The translations under genes and the position numbers were made by a program. From Oscillospiraceae bacterium (GTDB taxonomy: Bacteria > Bacillota > Clostridia > Oscillospirales > Oscillospiraceae), in the NCBI GenBank assembly GCA_009780235.1, contig WRAK01000011.1:1-64000 (forward strand): a stretch of 64,000 nucleotides of DNA. Reading direction: 5' to 3'. Positions 16,241 through 23,847 of this stretch are shown one piece after another (the stretch's first letter is position 1; every line of letters starts with the position of its first letter). Under the pieces are notes generated by a model, which ran no database searches, was not told the DNA's origin, and saw nothing but the letters and a program-made list of their open reading frames with translations.

Positions 16241-17415
16241 TTAGGTGGCTGAAACAGAAGAAATCAATGCTTTTGAGCGTGCTCATAATCGTGTTTTTGA
16301 GCGCACTCATGATGACAGGGTGCTGGGATTATCAGGGTTTGGGTGAGCAGACCGTGGTGGCCGGAATTGCCGTAGATGCAGGTGACGAGGGTGAAGGCTA
16401 CAAGTTGACGTTTGAGATTGTAGACCTCAATGGTGCGCAAGACGGGCAATTCGGTTCGATTCTGCTCACCACCACGGGAGAGACCTTAGCCGAGGCGGTG
16501 TATGACGCCTATGCCCGATTGCACGGACACGTATATCTGGGTGTAACCGACGTGGTGATTGTGGGGCGGCAGGTAGCGGAGCAGGTGGGGATACGGCCGC
16601 TCGTGGACTATCTGATGCGGGACAGGGACGCGCGGAATAGTCTGCGGATTGCGATAGCCGGGACGGATACGGCGGCGGAACTGTTCCGGCCCGTTGCGGA
16701 AGAAGGAGATGAGGGCGGGACACAGGACGAGGAGCCTCGTCTATTACTCTCCAAAGCCCTCGGAGAGAGCCTCAGTCCTCGGCGGCAGGGGGCGAGGCGG
16801 GCGACGAATGCGTTGGCTGTCTATGAGATTCACCACGTTCTGCACCACGGTACATCGGACGTGGCTCTGCCCATCGTGGGGGCATCGGACACGGAGGACA
16901 TTCCCTTTCAGTTAGACGGATTGGCCCTGTTCACCGACGACCGCATGACGGGGGCATTACCCGAGGCGGACATGCCCGTCTATCTGCTGGCGACGGCGGG
17001 TGTCCGAGACCGGGTGTTCCCCGTGGAAGTGGATGGGCAGCGGGCGGTGCTGGCAGCGCGTCACAGTCGGGTGCGGACGGATTTTGACTTGGATGGCGGC
17101 GTATTGCGGTTTGGCTTGGACATCCGCGTGACCGCCGATGCGCAACAGTTGCCGGACGGTTGGGGTGAGATGACGCAACCGCAGATTCGACGGTTGGAGC
17201 TTATGGCAGAGGAAGCCTTTTCCGCGCAAGTGGAAGCCCTCGCAGAGCGGCTCCGCGCGGAGGGGCATGATGTTTTCGGCCTCGCCGAGACGGTGCGGAG
17301 CCGAGAACCCGGACTGTGGGAACAAATCGCCGAGGATTGGCGGGCATGGCTTGCGGCGAGTGAATTGGATGCCCGAATCGAGGTGCGGGTGCGAGAGGCC
17401 GGGATGCGGAGGTAG
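16237..17415 (+). CDS. gerXC: Spore germination receptor lipoprotein subunit C (GerC family)
   Basis: A 392-residue lipoprotein. The signal peptide ends in the lipobox MTGC with Cys29, followed by WDYQGLGEQ, which resembles the conserved CWDxxEL of GerC proteins. Conserved GTDTAAELF and C-terminal GHDVFGLAETVRSREP regions match the family. It starts with GTG inside the gerA stop region (4-bp overlap) and ends 6 bp before gerB. Gene order here is A-C-B instead of the common A-B-C. Confidence 0.9.
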   Translation: MIRWLKQKKSMLLSVLIIVFLSALMMTGCWDYQGLGEQTVVAGIAVDAGDEGEGYKLTFEIVDLNGAQDGQFGSILLTTTGETLAEAVYDAYARLHGHVYLGVTDVVIVGRQVAEQVGIRPLVDYLMRDRDARNSLRIAIAGTDTAAELFRPVAEEGDEGGTQDEEPRLLLSKALGESLSPRRQGARRATNALAVYEIHHVLHHGTSDVALPIVGASDTEDIPFQLDGLALFTDDRMTGALPEADMPVYLLATAGVRDRVFPVEVDGQRAVLAARHSRVRTDFDLDGGVLRFGLDIRVTADAQQLPDGWGEMTQPQIRRLELMAEEAFSAQVEALAERLRAEGHDVFGLAETVRSREPGLWEQIAEDWRAWLAASELDARIEVRVREAGMRR

Positions 17416-17421
17416 GCGCGT

Positions 17422-18522
17422 ATGAATGAGCACATAGGCATGGGTAAGCTGAATCAGAAAGGCGCGGCGGCGATTTTGTTGCTGTTCTATCTGGGCAGTA
17501 TTCTCAATATGCCCTCCGACTTGGGGGCAGATGGTTGGATTGCCCTGTTGGCGGGGCTTGCGGCCGCTTTTCCCTTGCTCTTACTCTTGGCTCGGTTGGT
17601 GCGGATTATGCCCGGAATGGGCCTGTATGAAATGCTGGAGTATACTCTGGGAAGGGTGCTTGCGATATTTGTGAGCGTACTTTATTTTGCGTATTTTATC
17701 TTGCTGGCGGCTATGACGCAAGTACGGTATGGGGTATTTGTGCAGCTCACGAGTTTGACGAATACGCCGATGGTTGTGATTCTAATCCTCTTTGCGGCGG
17801 TGGGTGTTTATCTCGCGAAAAGCGGCGTGGAGACTTTGGGGAAATGGAGTGTACTGACGGCGGCGGTGGTGATTTTGTCGGCGGTTGTTTTGACGCTGTT
17901 TGCCATCCCGAGTATGCGGGTTGAGAATCTCTTACCCATAGCGACAAGCGGTGGCAGGGCGATTGTACGGGGCGGGGTGCGGCAGGCGATTTTTCCTTTC
18001 GGCGGGGCGGTGGTGATGCTGGCTTTGTCGGGGCGGTTGGATTGCAAAGCCAATCCGTATCGGGTGTTTTTGTTCGGTGCGGCGATTGCGTGCGTTTTTT
18101 TTGTCCTGACTTTCCTGCGGGATGCGGCAGTACTGGGGGCGGGGAGTATGGATACCTTGCGCTATCCCTTTTTTCAAGCGGCCGGAGTGATTCGGGTGGG
18201 GGCGATTGAGACACGGATTGAATCTTTGGCGGCGGTTCCGATTCTTCTTGCGGGGGTAACGAAGGCGGCGGTGTATCTGTTCGCCGCGGTTGGAGCTGTG
18301 CGGCGGGTGCTTGGCGTGCGGGCGGGGCGGCGCGTGTTTATCCCGGCGGCGATTTTCTCTGTGGGGTTGGCGGCGGTTTTGTCCGGGCATTTGGGGGTAT
18401 GGGATTCGTTTCCGACGGTTTATTTGCGTATCGCGCTTTTGTTTCAGCTCGGAATTCCTGTGCTGATGTGGGTTGCGGCGGAGGTAAAGCGGATTCGGCG
18501 ACCTGTGGTTGCAGAGGAATAG
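17422..18522 (+). CDS. gerXB: Spore germination receptor permease subunit B (GerB family)
   Basis: A 366-residue polytopic membrane protein of the amino acid/polyamine/organocation transporter-related GerB family, about ten hydrophobic segments starting at AAILLLFYLGSILNMPSDLG. It opens with a short polar tail and ends in a charged tail. It probably forms part of the ligand-binding pocket of the receptor. Third gene of the ger operon, 6 bp after gerC. Confidence 0.92.
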   Translation: MNEHIGMGKLNQKGAAAILLLFYLGSILNMPSDLGADGWIALLAGLAAAFPLLLLLARLVRIMPGMGLYEMLEYTLGRVLAIFVSVLYFAYFILLAAMTQVRYGVFVQLTSLTNTPMVVILILFAAVGVYLAKSGVETLGKWSVLTAAVVILSAVVLTLFAIPSMRVENLLPIATSGGRAIVRGGVRQAIFPFGGAVVMLALSGRLDCKANPYRVFLFGAAIACVFFVLTFLRDAAVLGAGSMDTLRYPFFQAAGVIRVGAIETRIESLAAVPILLAGVTKAAVYLFAAVGAVRRVLGVRAGRRVFIPAAIFSVGLAAVLSGHLGVWDSFPTVYLRIALLFQLGIPVLMWVAAEVKRIRRPVVAEE

Positions 18523-18548
18523 CCCGGAGAGAGGGTCTCACCGGGCTA
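18520..18548 (+). terminator. Probable terminator of the ger operon
   Basis: TAGCCCGG (from the gerB stop) pairs with CCGGGCTA about 13 nt later, followed by a weakly T-rich stretch. Confidence 0.5.
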
Positions 18549-18637
18549 TATTTGAGTTTGCTTATAATTTTATTTTAACGTTAAACTGAGCGAACTAATG
18601 ATTTATTTTGGGCGGATTAAATGAAAGATTGTGATGT

Positions 18638-19891
18638 TTATCTGCTCATCAATGCCGCAAACCGCTTGATTTTTTCGTCATCAAGTGTGCTGACATAGCC
18701 CGACTGCTTGGTGACGGCTTTCATGATGAGCCGTGCCATCGCGCCCGCTTTTTTGGGGTCGAAGATGCCGCCTAAGAGGCTTGTCGCCTTTGCTGTTTGC
18801 AGGAGGGCAGGGGGGAAGTTTGCGGCGAAAGCTTTTTCACCCTCGCCCGTCTCCATGCCGGAGAGGAAAAGGCCGAGGGTTTTGCTCTGCAGTTCGTCTG
18901 CGTGTTGCGACAGAAACGTTTTGGCCTCTTTGCGGATGGATCCGGCATAGAGTGAGCTGCCGAGGATGACGCAGTCGTAGTCCGCGAGGGCGGGGATGGG
19001 GTGTTTGAGGTCGTGGATAGTTGCGCCGTTGATGTGCGTTGCGATGCGGCGGGCGATTTCTTGGGTTGCGCCGTGTTTTGTGGCGTAGAGGATGACGGTT
19101 TGCATGGGGGTGCTCCTTTGGTTATAATTTTCGTCGCGCCATTTTTCCCAGTTAGACCAAAATATTTGATGTGCATTACATTCATAAGCTTCTGTTATCG
19201 GTGTTTTAGGGGAACACGTTTCATAAAACGATGTAATTGTGTCTGCGAACGCAAATATGATATTTTTATATTCCGCAAGCGGGATGGTTACTTGTGTATT
19301 TGCCCCTGTTATGAGCCTGACCATGCCGCCCTCGTGCGTGACGGACCAGTCGATGCCATTAGAGCAGCCCATGATAGTGATTTTATCTCTTTCGTCTTGG
19401 AACATAGAAAACCCGCAACATGGCAAGAAATCTCCATCGGCACGTAATCTGTGGTTGCTGTATACGGATTCCAGCATACGGTATGCGCCTGCGCTGACGG
19501 TCCAGCTGTCTGTGCCTTCATCGAGAATTTCGTCGCCGATTCTGACGAATACGTTTCCGTGCAGGCATTGGTCTTCCGGGTTGTCTTTGCCGCCTGTTGC
19601 CCAATGCAGGTCGAGGATTTTGAGTTCAAAACCTGTTTGAATCGTCCACTTAAACTCATTCTTGAAATCGTCAAAACAGGCCGGGCAAATCCAATGGCTT
19701 CGCTTTTCATCCGTCGTGCAATAGGCATTGTGTAAATCGCCGTCATACGGGCTGATTTTCCCGGTACAAAATTCGCAATGTTCGTGTTCCCAAGTCTCTG
19801 AGCGAGGGATGTAAGGGGCAATGTATTGCAGTTCGGCGTCCATGAGGTAGGTCTCTTGTCCCATGCGCCGCCAGTCGTCTTTTGGTACCAT
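18638..19891 (-). CDS. In-frame fusion: Cys-rich hypothetical domain + flavodoxin domain
   Basis: A continuous frame of 417 codons that reads like two proteins. Residues 1-262 are a hypothetical protein with a possible zinc site (CEFC near 39-42, CPAC near 69-72) and no function I recognise. Residues 263-417 (from the ATG at 19105) are a flavodoxin-type FMN protein: MQTVILYATKHGATQEIA holds the phosphate-binding loop, then YDCVILGSSLYAGSI and LGLFLSGM. This is close to HemG-like 'flavodoxin domain' proteins of Clostridia. A strong AAAGGAGC sits 6 bp before the internal ATG, so the flavodoxin may still be made alone. Either the stop of the first gene was lost or the fusion is real. RBS AGGGGGA precedes the outer ATG. 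Confidence 0.75.
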   Translation of the reverse strand: MVPKDDWRRMGQETYLMDAELQYIAPYIPRSETWEHEHCEFCTGKISPYDGDLHNAYCTTDEKRSHWICPACFDDFKNEFKWTIQTGFELKILDLHWATGGKDNPEDQCLHGNVFVRIGDEILDEGTDSWTVSAGAYRMLESVYSNHRLRADGDFLPCCGFSMFQDERDKITIMGCSNGIDWSVTHEGGMVRLITGANTQVTIPLAEYKNIIFAFADTITSFYETCSPKTPITEAYECNAHQIFWSNWEKWRDENYNQRSTPMQTVILYATKHGATQEIARRIATHINGATIHDLKHPIPALADYDCVILGSSLYAGSIRKEAKTFLSQHADELQSKTLGLFLSGMETGEGEKAFAANFPPALLQTAKATSLLGGIFDPKKAGAMARLIMKAVTKQSGYVSTLDDEKIKRFAALMSR

Positions 19892-19902
19892 CTTGTGTCC
19901 CC

Positions 19903-20121
19903 CTAAGTCTTCAATGTCTTTTGCTTATTCTGCAACATAAGCAAAGCCTTGCCCGCCCTCGTCACACGGGTGGCCTCCTGCTTTGCGCCGCCGACCCAGT
20001 CGCAATAGCCGCGTTTGTAGCCGTCCGTGAGGCTGTCGAAGAACGCGGCGGCCTCGGGGTCGGTTTTTAGGATTTCGGTTAGTTCCGTGGGGATGGTGAT
20101 TGGGGGGTTGGGTGTGGTCAT
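19903..20121 (-). CDS. YdeI/OmpD-associated-family small protein
   Basis: 72 residues with the family motif pattern LTEILKTDPEAAAFFDSLTD ... YCDWVGGAKQEATRVTRAGK ... ALLM. The YdeI/OmpD-associated family comprises small bacteriocin-protection or stress-linked proteins whose mechanism is unclear. AAAAAGGAGC precedes the ATG. It runs 11 bp ahead of the fusion gene on the same strand. Confidence 0.8.
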   Translation of the reverse strand: MTTPNPPITIPTELTEILKTDPEAAAFFDSLTDGYKRGYCDWVGGAKQEATRVTRAGKALLMLQNKQKTLKT

Positions 20122-20135
20122 GGGGCGGCTCCTTT

Positions 20136-20515
20136 TTATGTGCGGTTTTCCAGTCTGTTAATCCTGTCAATCGGGTATGCGTCCGGAATATCGACGATAT
20201 TAAAACGGCTATGGTCGATGGACTGTCGCCCTGTTATCTCAAGATAATCCTGCACGATGGATTTCGCAAGAGTGATCTTTCCATGCCCTGCCCAATGCCT
20301 GTCGGTGCTGTTTTTTTTTTGATGCCTGAAATCCAATATTCTTCCAGGGTTTCCACATCGTAGTAATTCCCCGAAATACCTTGGCACTTACGGAATGCTT
20401 TGTCGTTGAAATACACGGTATTTCCGCTTTTAGATAGTTTCACTTTGCCAATCCAAGCGGGGCCATTGTCTGCGTAGCCGGTTTTTAATTCGATATATTT
20501 GAGGTCGCTGTTCAT
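20136..20515 (-). pseudogene. Small conserved hypothetical gene broken by a frameshift in a 10-A run
   Basis: The first frame (from ATG 20515) reads MNSDLKYIELKTGYADNGPA ... EEYWISGIKKK, then changes to a short nonsense tail. The other frame picks up exactly after the A-run as NSTDRHWAGHGKITLAKSIV ... YPIDRINRLENRT, ending at 20136. Adding one A (10 to 11) joins both into about 126 residues. The sequence resembles a small Firmicutes/Bacteroidetes protein family without known function. The ATG overlaps the xdhC stop by 4 bp (ATGA), so it is translationally coupled. Real mutation, slippage-controlled expression and assembly error are all possible. Confidence 0.6.
20306..20325. repeat. Homopolymer tract at the frameshift
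   Basis: Ten consecutive T on the plus strand (20311-20320), i.e. ten A in the minus-strand gene. A typical site for polymerase or ribosome slippage and for sequencing error. Confidence 0.8.
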
Positions 20516-21516
20516 TCACCCACCGCCTCAATCAATACCGTCATCACACCTCCGCAGACCATGCCGTCCTCCTCTGCCGAATCTGCCATATCCACCTCCA
20601 TAACATGCCAGCCGTTCTCGTCCATCACGTCCCTGGCCCGCGCGATGACGTCCGCTTCGGCGCAGCCGCCGCCTATGCTGCCTATGGTCTTTCCGTCGGC
20701 GGTGACGGCCATTTTCGCGCCCATTTCACGGGGGGTGGAACCTTTGGTGGAGACGATGGTCACGAGTGCGGCACGGCCTTCTTTCGGGGCGGCCAGCCAG
20801 CGGAAGAGTTCCGGGTCAATACTGCCCTCCTGCGGGACTTTGCCGCGTGTGCCGTCGGGGCCGAGGCGTTTGAGTTTGATAATCTCCGCCATGATGGACA
20901 GCGCGATTTCCTCCGGGGTCACAGAGCCGATGGAGAGGCCGATGGGGGCATAGAGGCCGTCTAAGAGGTCGCCCCGGCCTGTGGCTGCGGCGACTTCCTC
21001 TTTGACGATGGCGATGCGGCGTTTCGAGCCAATCATGCCGATGTATTGAGGGATTTCGCCCGCGCCGTCCAAGAGAGCCTCAAGGCAGAAGATATCGTGC
21101 TTGTGGCCGCGGGTGAGGACGGTGACGTAGTCGCCGGGGCGAATGGCGAGGCGGTCACGCATGTTGGCGAAGTTGTCGCAAATCACCGTGTGAGCGGCGG
21201 GGAAGCGGGCGGGATTTGCGAAGCTTGGCCTGTCGTCATAGACCCAGACATCGAAGTCCAGCATCTTGCCGAGGTCGGCCAGCGGCAGCGCAATATGGCC
21301 GCCGCCGAGGATGAGGAGGCGGGGGCGGGGCAGGAAACGCTCGGTGAGTGTGAGCGTGCCGCCGTTTTGGGTGAAGCTGAGGCCGCCCTCGGATCGCTCG
21401 TTCGGGGTTTCCTCGACGAGGGTGCGCTCCGGGCCGTGCGGGCCGTAGCGGGAGACGAGCAGGCTGCTTTGGCCGGACGCGAGGCGGGTTAGGATTTGGG
21501 TGTAGATTTGAGTCAT
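20512..21516 (-). CDS. XdhC/CoxI-family molybdenum-hydroxylase maturation protein
   Basis: XdhC proteins bind molybdenum cofactor and insert it, after sulfuration, into xanthine-dehydrogenase-type enzymes. Here the Rossmann (XdhC_C) domain comes first: LLILGGGHIALPLADLGKML at about 85-104, with RGHKHDIFCLEALL and YIGMIGSKRRIAIV. The XdhC_CoxI domain comes second: VSTKGSTPREMGAKMAV and IGSIGGGCAEADVIARA near 260-295. The common order is the reverse, so this copy looks permuted. No molybdenum hydroxylase gene is present in the window. It sits downstream of a repeat-rich gap. Confidence 0.85.
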   Translation of the reverse strand: MTQIYTQILTRLASGQSSLLVSRYGPHGPERTLVEETPNERSEGGLSFTQNGGTLTLTERFLPRPRLLILGGGHIALPLADLGKMLDFDVWVYDDRPSFANPARFPAAHTVICDNFANMRDRLAIRPGDYVTVLTRGHKHDIFCLEALLDGAGEIPQYIGMIGSKRRIAIVKEEVAAATGRGDLLDGLYAPIGLSIGSVTPEEIALSIMAEIIKLKRLGPDGTRGKVPQEGSIDPELFRWLAAPKEGRAALVTIVSTKGSTPREMGAKMAVTADGKTIGSIGGGCAEADVIARARDVMDENGWHVMEVDMADSAEEDGMVCGGVMTVLIEAVGE

Positions 21517-21532
21517 GGTGTACCTCCGTACT

Positions 21533-21558
21533 GTAGGGGCACGCGTTGCGCGCCCACG
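21533..21558. repeat. GTAGGGG-family unit
   Basis: GTAGGGGC followed by the short palindromic core ACGCGTTGCGCGCCC. It lies 17 bp upstream of the xdhC start. Confidence 0.6.
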
Positions 21559-21591
21559 GTATTATAAACGTTTGTGGTTGATGATAGGTTC

Positions 21592-21690
21592 GGCCCCCTC
21601 CCCGAGGGGGCTGTCGTCGTTAGGCGACCGGGGGAGTACTCCCTCCGACCGCCTGCGGCGGCCACCTCCCTCGTAAACGGGGGAGGCTTT
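21592..21690. repeat. Dispersed repeat, family B, copy 1
   Basis: About 99 bp: CCCCGAGGGGG, GGCGACCGGGGGAGTACTCC, CTCCGACCGCCTGCGGCGGC and CACCTCCCTCGTAAACGG. Further copies at 28345-28462 and 32451-32519. The region 21517-21893 holds no gene, only these repeats. Confidence 0.75.
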
Positions 21691-21693
21691 ATG

Positions 21694-21717
21694 CGGGCGG
21701 CCAATGGCCGCCTCTAC
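21694..21717. repeat. GTAGGGG-family unit (reverse)
   Basis: CGGGCGGCCAATGGCCGCC followed by TCTAC; the core GGCGGCCAATGGCCGCC is a palindrome. Same unit type as at 43753. Confidence 0.65.
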
Positions 21718-21801
21718 AGTTTATCGCATAATCGGTGAAAATTCCAGTCCAAAGTTGACAGATGGGGCGGAAAGTGTGTATGCTGTAAGGTATATGTGGG
21801 T

Positions 21802-21876
21802 GTAGGGGGCGGCGTCCTCGACGCCCCGCATCACAGATACGCAATACCACGGGGCGTCGAGGACGCCGCCCCCTAC
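21802..21876. repeat. Double GTAGGG unit forming a 27-bp perfect inverted repeat
   Basis: Left arm 21802-21828 and right arm 21850-21876 are perfect complements and each arm is itself palindromic (GGCGTC-GAG-GACGCC type). It ends 17 bp before the mnmA start. Same design as 35793-35870. Confidence 0.85.
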
Positions 21877-21893
21877 AAGGCGGGAGAGAACAC

Positions 21894-22961
21894 ATGGAGC
21901 AAGTTTTAGTCGGCATGAGCGGCGGAGTGGACAGCTCGGCGGCGGCACTCATCTTGATGGAGCGGTACACAGTCGCGGGGGCGACGATGAAGCTGTTTGA
22001 TTCCGGGGATATCGTCACCCGCGGTAAGACTTGCTGCGCCATCACCGACGTGGAGGACGCGCGGCGGGTGTGCCATCGGTTGGGGCTTGACCACCATGTG
22101 TTCAACTTCACGGCGGAGTTCCACCGCGAGGTTATGGAGCGGTTCGCCGACGGCTACGCACGGGGGGAGACGCCGAACCCCTGCATTGACTGTAATCGCT
22201 TTGTGAAATTTCCACATTTGCTTCGGCGGGCTGGCCAGTTGGGGATGCCCTACATCGCCACGGGGCATTATGCACGGATTCGCTTTGACGAGGCCACGGG
22301 GCGGTATCAGCTCTTGCGGGGGCTGGATAGAGAGAAAGACCAGTCCTATGTGCTCTACGCCATGACACAGGACGAGCTCAGGCGGACGCTGTTGCCCTTG
22401 GGTGATAAGACGAAAGCTGAGATTCGGTCTTTGGCCGAGGCGCGGGGGCTGGTGACGGCGGACAAGCCGGACAGTCAGGATATTTGTTTCGTCCCTAACG
22501 GGGACTACGGTGCATTTCTCACGGAGAAGATGGGACTTGCCGCCGCGCCCGGGGAGATTTTGGATGGCTCCGGCCGCGTGTTGGGACGGCATCAGGGGGC
22601 GATTCGCTATACCATCGGCCAGCGGCGGGGTCTGGGTGTCGCCGCTGAGATGCCCTTGTATGTGACGGGTAAGGATATGGCTCGAAATGTTGTAACGGTG
22701 GGGTCTGCGAGTGATTTGATGTGTGACCGCTTCACGGTGTGCACACCGAATTGGGTCGCCATTGAGTGTTTGGACGCGTCTTTGGATGTCACGGTTATGA
22801 CTCGCTATCGGGATAAGGAGGGCGAAGCAACGCTCCATCCGCTCCCGAACGGTGATGTGGAGGTGCGGCTCTGTGAACCGAAGCGGGCGGTGACACCGGG
22901 GCAGGCGGCGGTGTTTTATCAAGGGGACGCAGTAGTCGGTGGAGGTGTGATTGATGTATAA
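21894..22961 (+). CDS. mnmA: tRNA-specific 2-thiouridylase
   Basis: Makes the 2-thio group on U34 of Lys, Glu and Gln tRNAs, using a cysteine-desulfurase-derived persulfide and ATP. The PP-loop ATP site VGMSGGVDSS is at residues 6-15. The catalytic cysteines are Cys97 (TPNPCIDCN) and Cys198 (DSQDICFV). The central RYTIGQRRGLGV motif is typical. 355 residues is normal. GGGAGAG lies upstream of the ATG, immediately after a large inverted repeat. It overlaps ispD by 8 bp. Confidence 0.96.
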   Translation: MEQVLVGMSGGVDSSAAALILMERYTVAGATMKLFDSGDIVTRGKTCCAITDVEDARRVCHRLGLDHHVFNFTAEFHREVMERFADGYARGETPNPCIDCNRFVKFPHLLRRAGQLGMPYIATGHYARIRFDEATGRYQLLRGLDREKDQSYVLYAMTQDELRRTLLPLGDKTKAEIRSLAEARGLVTADKPDSQDICFVPNGDYGAFLTEKMGLAAAPGEILDGSGRVLGRHQGAIRYTIGQRRGLGVAAEMPLYVTGKDMARNVVTVGSASDLMCDRFTVCTPNWVAIECLDASLDVTVMTRYRDKEGEATLHPLPNGDVEVRLCEPKRAVTPGQAAVFYQGDAVVGGGVIDV

Positions 22962-23628
22962 GCGCAAACGTGTAACAGCCGTCGTCTTGGCGGCGGGGAG
23001 CGGGAGCCGGATGGGTGTTGCGGAAAATAAGGTGTGTCTGCCCTTGGACGAACAATGGATGATTGCGCATACGCTGGCGGCGTTTGCGGAGCATCCCTAT
23101 GTGGATGATTTGACTTTGGTCGTGCGGGAAGAAGAGCGGGTGCAGATGGAGGCATTGGCGCAAACGATGGCCAAACCTTGCCGTGTGGTACTCGGCGGGG
23201 CGACCCGACAGGCCTCGGTGTATAATGCCATCGCCGATTTGCAGAGCAAGATTGTATTGGTGCATGACGGGGCGCGGCCTCTGATTCAAGAGGCGTGTAT
23301 CACGGGGTGCATTGCGGCATTGCGGCGGTATGACGGGGTGATTCCGGCTCTGCCGGTTGAGGAACGGATGTGCAGCGTGGAGGGCGGCGGTACGCCGAGA
23401 CTACTCACACAGCCGCTCTATGCGGCGCAGACGCCGCAATGTTTTGACACGAAGATTCTCCGGCGATGTCATGAGCGGCATAAGGATGATCCGATGTCTA
23501 CCGATGACAGCAGGCTCTTGGAGATTGAGGGGTATAAGGTCGGGGTTGCAGCCGGGGGTGCGGTGAATATTAAGGTAACGACGCCCTTGGATTTGTTGGT
23601 GGCAGAGGCATATTTAGAGAATCTGTAG
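22954..23628 (+). CDS. ispD: 2-C-methyl-D-erythritol 4-phosphate cytidylyltransferase
   Basis: Third enzyme of the MEP isoprenoid pathway, joining CTP and MEP. VTAVVLAAGSGSRMG (8-22) is the nucleotide-binding signature; VLVHDGARPL and MSTDDSRLLE are family motifs. About 224 residues, normal. The ATG at 22954 has GGAGG 8 bp upstream inside mnmA; the two genes overlap by 8 bp. The stop codon TAG lies inside a GTAGGGG repeat unit, so the repeat may have set the present C-terminus. Confidence 0.95.
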   Translation: MYKRKRVTAVVLAAGSGSRMGVAENKVCLPLDEQWMIAHTLAAFAEHPYVDDLTLVVREEERVQMEALAQTMAKPCRVVLGGATRQASVYNAIADLQSKIVLVHDGARPLIQEACITGCIAALRRYDGVIPALPVEERMCSVEGGGTPRLLTQPLYAAQTPQCFDTKILRRCHERHKDDPMSTDDSRLLEIEGYKVGVAAGGAVNIKVTTPLDLLVAEAYLENL

Positions 23629-23702
23629 GGGCGGTCTTTGGCCGTCCGTTGTCGGAGCATTGCACAACCTTGAATCAGCGGACGGCCAAAGGCCGTCCCT
23701 AC
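23625..23702. repeat. Double GTAGGGG unit forming an inverted repeat over the ispD stop
   Basis: Left unit 23625-23648 and right unit 23679-23702 are near-complementary (GTAGGGGCGGTCTTTGGCC against GGCCAAAGGCCGTCCCTAC). Confidence 0.8.
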
Positions 23703-23760
23703 ATGGAATGAATGGATTCTACGGGGCAATTGTGTTTGTTCGTTGATTTTAGTATAAAGA

Positions 23761-23798
23761 AAAATCCATTGTTGAGCTTGCTCAATAATGGATTTTTT
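23761..23798. terminator. Bidirectional terminator between ispD and gdhA
   Basis: A 17-bp stem with one mismatch (23761-23777 with 23782-23798), 4-nt loop, A-run on one side and T-run on the other, between convergent genes. Confidence 0.85.
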
Positions 23799-23847
23799 AG
23801 ATGCGATGACGATTTGGTTTTGATTTATTGAGTACACTCGCTATGAT

